57,698 nt of DNA, taken from positions 1 through 57,698 of the forward strand of contig NZ_JAUMUI010000015.1 of the NCBI RefSeq assembly GCF_030530745.1, written 5' to 3'. Shown here one piece after another: positions 55,420 to 57,698 of the stretch. A model generated the notes under the pieces. It was given only the letters and a program-made list of their open reading frames with translations, did no database searches and had not been told where the DNA came from. A program made the position numbers and the translations under genes. The DNA comes from Neisseria sp. Its GTDB lineage: Bacteria; Pseudomonadota; Gammaproteobacteria; Burkholderiales; Neisseriaceae. Each line of letters opens with the position of its first letter. Position 1 is the first letter of the stretch.

Positions 55420-56691
55420 TCAGCCGAACAGCAGCCCCTGCCCGAAAAAGCCGCCTTTTTCCGTGCCGGGCAAAACGAAGAAATAGCCGCCGCCGAACGG
55501 GCTGACGTATTCTTCGAGCGGCTCGAAATCGAGCAGTTTCTGCACGAAGATAAAGCCGTCGGCAAGGTTGGCCTGGTAACAGATAAATATCAGGCCGACA
55601 TCAAGCTGGCCGTTTTTGGCCAGGCCGCGCGAATAGTTGAAAGGCCGTCTGAAAAGCCGGTGTTTTTTCAGAAAATCGGGGTTGCGCGGGTTGGCCAGCC
55701 GCATATGGCTGTCTTTGGGGATGGTTTTGCCTTCCGGGTCGCGCGCGTAATCGGGCGTGTCGTGTTCTTTTTTCATGCCCAAAGGGGCGCCGCTGTATTT
55801 TTCGCGCCCGAAAATGGCTTCTTGTTCCTGCAGGGGCGTTCTGTCCCAGAATTCCACAAAATGGCGGATGATGCGTACGGCCTGATAGCTGCCGTTTTTT
55901 GTCCATGCCGGTTCGTTCAGGCTGTTTTCGGCGATGCCCGTCCACAACACATCACCGGCAGTTTCAGGGTTTTGCACGTTCGGGTTGGCGCTGCCGTCGC
56001 GGAAACCGAACAGGTTGCGCGGTGCACTGCCCGGTTCGGTTTTGGGCAGAAAGCCCTCAATGCTCCAGCGGGTGGTGAGCAGTTGGGCGGTGTGTTTGAT
56101 GATGTCGCGCAGGGCGTTTTGGCAGGTTTCGGGGGTGAAGGCGCAGATTTGCAGGCTGATGTCGCCGTCGCACCATTCCGGCTGCAGGCGGTCGTTGGGG
56201 AATTTTTTCATTTCCTGCAAATGACGGGGTTTTTTTTCTGCCAGGCCGAAACGTTCGTCAAACAGGCCTGCGCCTGCGCCGACGGTAACGGTGAGGCCGT
56301 CGGGGCGCACGGTTTTGCCGAGTATGCCGCTGCCGGCGGGCGGCAGTTTGGCGTCGCCGTCGTTCAATTCGCCGCCTTGGGTTAGAAATTCGATGCGCGA
56401 AGTGAGGATGCGCAGCAGGTTTTCCAGCTCTTTAACGGTTTTGGCGGTTACGTCGAACGCGGCCATAATGGCAAATTGCTGGTGCGGGGTGGTAATGCCC
56501 GCCTGATGCGTGCCGTAGCAGGGGTAGCTTTGTTCGGAATGCTGTCGTTGTGCGGTTTCCTGTTTGGTTTTGCCCTGTTTTCCGCCCCACACGAATCCGC
56601 CTGCGGCGGCAATGCCGGCTGCGCCTGCGGCGGCGGCAGTTTTCAACAGGGTGCGTTTTCCGGGTTGGGCGGGCGGGCGGTTGTTTGGCAT
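55420..56691 (-). CDS. efeB: EfeB, deferrochelatase/Dyp-type haem peroxidase
   Basis: A haem-containing Dyp peroxidase of the EfeUOB iron-uptake system, 423 residues. The N-terminus has a twin-arginine-like leader (KRTLLKTAAAAGAAGIAAAGG) with Lys-Arg instead of Arg-Arg. It is probably exported by Tat, though weaker than usual. Dyp motifs: FGFRDGSANP at 229-237 with the catalytic Asp, and later HMRLANPRNP. The C-terminal part has the family's FICYQANLADGFI. It follows efeO in the same direction with a hairpin between. Confidence 0.92.
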   Translation of the reverse strand: MPNNRPPAQPGKRTLLKTAAAAGAAGIAAAGGFVWGGKQGKTKQETAQRQHSEQSYPCYGTHQAGITTPHQQFAIMAAFDVTAKTVKELENLLRILTSRIEFLTQGGELNDGDAKLPPAGSGILGKTVRPDGLTVTVGAGAGLFDERFGLAEKKPRHLQEMKKFPNDRLQPEWCDGDISLQICAFTPETCQNALRDIIKHTAQLLTTRWSIEGFLPKTEPGSAPRNLFGFRDGSANPNVQNPETAGDVLWTGIAENSLNEPAWTKNGSYQAVRIIRHFVEFWDRTPLQEQEAIFGREKYSGAPLGMKKEHDTPDYARDPEGKTIPKDSHMRLANPRNPDFLKKHRLFRRPFNYSRGLAKNGQLDVGLIFICYQANLADGFIFVQKLLDFEPLEEYVSPFGGGYFFVLPGTEKGGFFGQGLLFG

Positions 56692-56719
56692 GGTTTTTCC
56701 CTATCTTGAGTTTATTATG

Positions 56720-56758
56720 TTTCAGACGGCCTCAATTTGCTTTGAAGGCCGTCTGAAA
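56720..56758 (-). terminator. uptake-sequence pair between efeO and efeB
   Basis: TTTCAGACGGCCT and AGGCCGTCTGAAAG form a stem 14 bases past efeO. It may let less transcript through to efeB. Confidence 0.55.
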
Positions 56759-56772
56759 GTTTTTAATTCAGG

Positions 56773-57698
56773 TTAATTCAGGCCTAAAGTGCCGCGCAGT
56801 TGCGCCAAATCTTCGGCCAGCGTGTTAATCGGCGCCTGCAGGGTTTTGCGGTCGGCTTCGGTGAGCTTGTCGTAGGGCTCGAAACCGTTTGCGGTTTTGT
56901 ATTTCGCCAGAATTTCATTAATCTGCTTGAAGTTGGCATCAGCTTTATCAAGCAGCGCCTGATTCTTTTCGGCAATCATCGGGCGGAACAGTTCGACGAT
57001 TTTCTGCGATCCTTCGACGTTGGCCTGGAAGTCGCTCAAATCGGTGCGGCTGTAACGGTCTTCTTCGCCGCTGATTTTGGTGGCGGCCACTTCTTCCATC
57101 AGCACGGCGGCGCCGCCTACAACCTTACTCGGCGGGAAGGTGAGCGCGTCGATTTCGGCCTGCAGCTTTTTCACGTCGGCTTCGAGTTTGCCGGCTGTTT
57201 CTTTCACGCCTTCGGCGGAGTTTTCAATCCACAAGGCGTGTTCGATGCGGTGGAAGCCGGTAAATCCGGGGTCTTTCGGGCCTTGTTTATAGTCGTCTTC
57301 GCGCGCATCGATGGCGGGATCGAGTTCGTTGAACAATTCGGCAATCGGCTCGATGCGCTCGTAGTGGGTGCGGGTGTCGGCAAACAGGGATTTGGCTTTT
57401 TCCACCTCGCCCGCTTTCACGGCGGCAACGAATGCGGCGGTTTTGGCAACCAGCTCTTTGGCTTCGGCCTGAACATAGGCTTTATAGTCGGCCAGCGGCT
57501 GGGCGAGTTTTTCCAAATCGGCTTCGCCGCCGGCCTGTTTGAAGCCGCTGTCGGTAACGGTGAGCTTGCCGCGCGGGTTGTTTAAGAGGCCGCAGGTCAT
57601 GGCGTATTCGCCGGGCAAGAGGGTAACGGTCATTTTGTCGGAAAGGCCGGGGGCGATGTTTTCACGTTCGTCCACCACCATCACGCCTTTGAGGATTT
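56773..57698 (-). CDS. efeO: EfeO, periplasmic iron-uptake protein (partial at the window edge)
   Basis: A peptidase M75/imelysin-type protein with an N-terminal cupredoxin-like part, the periplasmic component of the EfeUOB ferrous-iron system. The frame runs off the right end; about 308 residues are visible. The metal-binding HxxE motif is in FHRIEHALW. The end of the cupredoxin domain is seen in [22 protein letters not shown], and the helical M75 domain follows with [19 protein letters not shown]. efeU is presumably upstream, outside the window. Confidence 0.92.
   Translation of the reverse strand, partial: ILKGVMVVDERENIAPGLSDKMTVTLLPGEYAMTCGLLNNPRGKLTVTDSGFKQAGGEADLEKLAQPLADYKAYVQAEAKELVAKTAAFVAAVKAGEVEKAKSLFADTRTHYERIEPIAELFNELDPAIDAREDDYKQGPKDPGFTGFHRIEHALWIENSAEGVKETAGKLEADVKKLQAEIDALTFPPSKVVGGAAVLMEEVAATKISGEEDRYSRTDLSDFQANVEGSQKIVELFRPMIAEKNQALLDKADANFKQINEILAKYKTANGFEPYDKLTEADRKTLQAPINTLAEDLAQLRGTLGLN

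Noticed and set aside
56230-56237. Run of T inside efeB as a phase-variation tract
   Set aside because: It is short and lies inside a conserved reading frame; runs of this size are common by chance and no split is seen.

Overview
The window is chromosomal DNA from a Neisseria species or a close Neisseriaceae relative. The main sign is the very frequent DNA uptake sequence AGGCCGTCTGAA, often in inverted pairs that act as terminators. Neisseria-type genes (pilC, a tpsB/tpsA locus with tpsC-like cassettes) and Neisseria-type dispersed repeats agree with this. The AG form of the uptake sequence predominates, which points to a commensal or animal species rather than N. meningitidis or N. gonorrhoeae. 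Species cannot be fixed from the sequence alone.

Region 1 (1-8721, all on the minus strand) is a type I restriction-modification locus in the order hsdM, a Bro-N/DinD-like gene, hsdS, a Fic-family gene, hsdR. hsdS is split into two half-genes by a run of nine G. A change of +1 or -2 G would fuse the halves, so this looks like a phase-variable specificity switch.

Region 2 (8751-17973) is mostly core genome: ispA and xseB (overlapping), pilC (type IV pilus tip/biogenesis protein, with a (TTCCG)4 tract in the signal-peptide codons), gnd and ggt.

Region 3 (17980-43647, minus strand) is the accessory core of the window, a two-partner secretion/contact-dependent inhibition locus. tpsB (outer-membrane transporter) is followed by a 2807-residue tpsA with a toxic C-terminus after a VENN motif, then its immunity gene. 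Downstream is a run of promoterless, 5'-truncated tpsA copies (tpsC-like cassettes), each with a different toxin end and a small AT-rich candidate immunity gene. I count six toxin/immunity modules, one extra DUF4279 gene and one truncated tail next to ggt. The first and fifth modules are paralogous in both toxin and immunity protein. Several cassette borders fall on MITE-like or palindromic repeats.

Region 4 (43648-57698) is core genome with scattered repeats: a secreted hypothetical protein, rsgA, a BenE-type transporter, chaA, a DUF6314-like gene, bioY, murA, truC, pgk, a YdcF-like gene, arsC, a TlpA-like thioredoxin, efeB, and efeO, which runs off the right edge.

No rRNA, tRNA, CRISPR array or intact insertion sequence was recognised. 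No database search was possible. Family names rest on motif recognition, and the toxin chemistries of region 3 are unknown.
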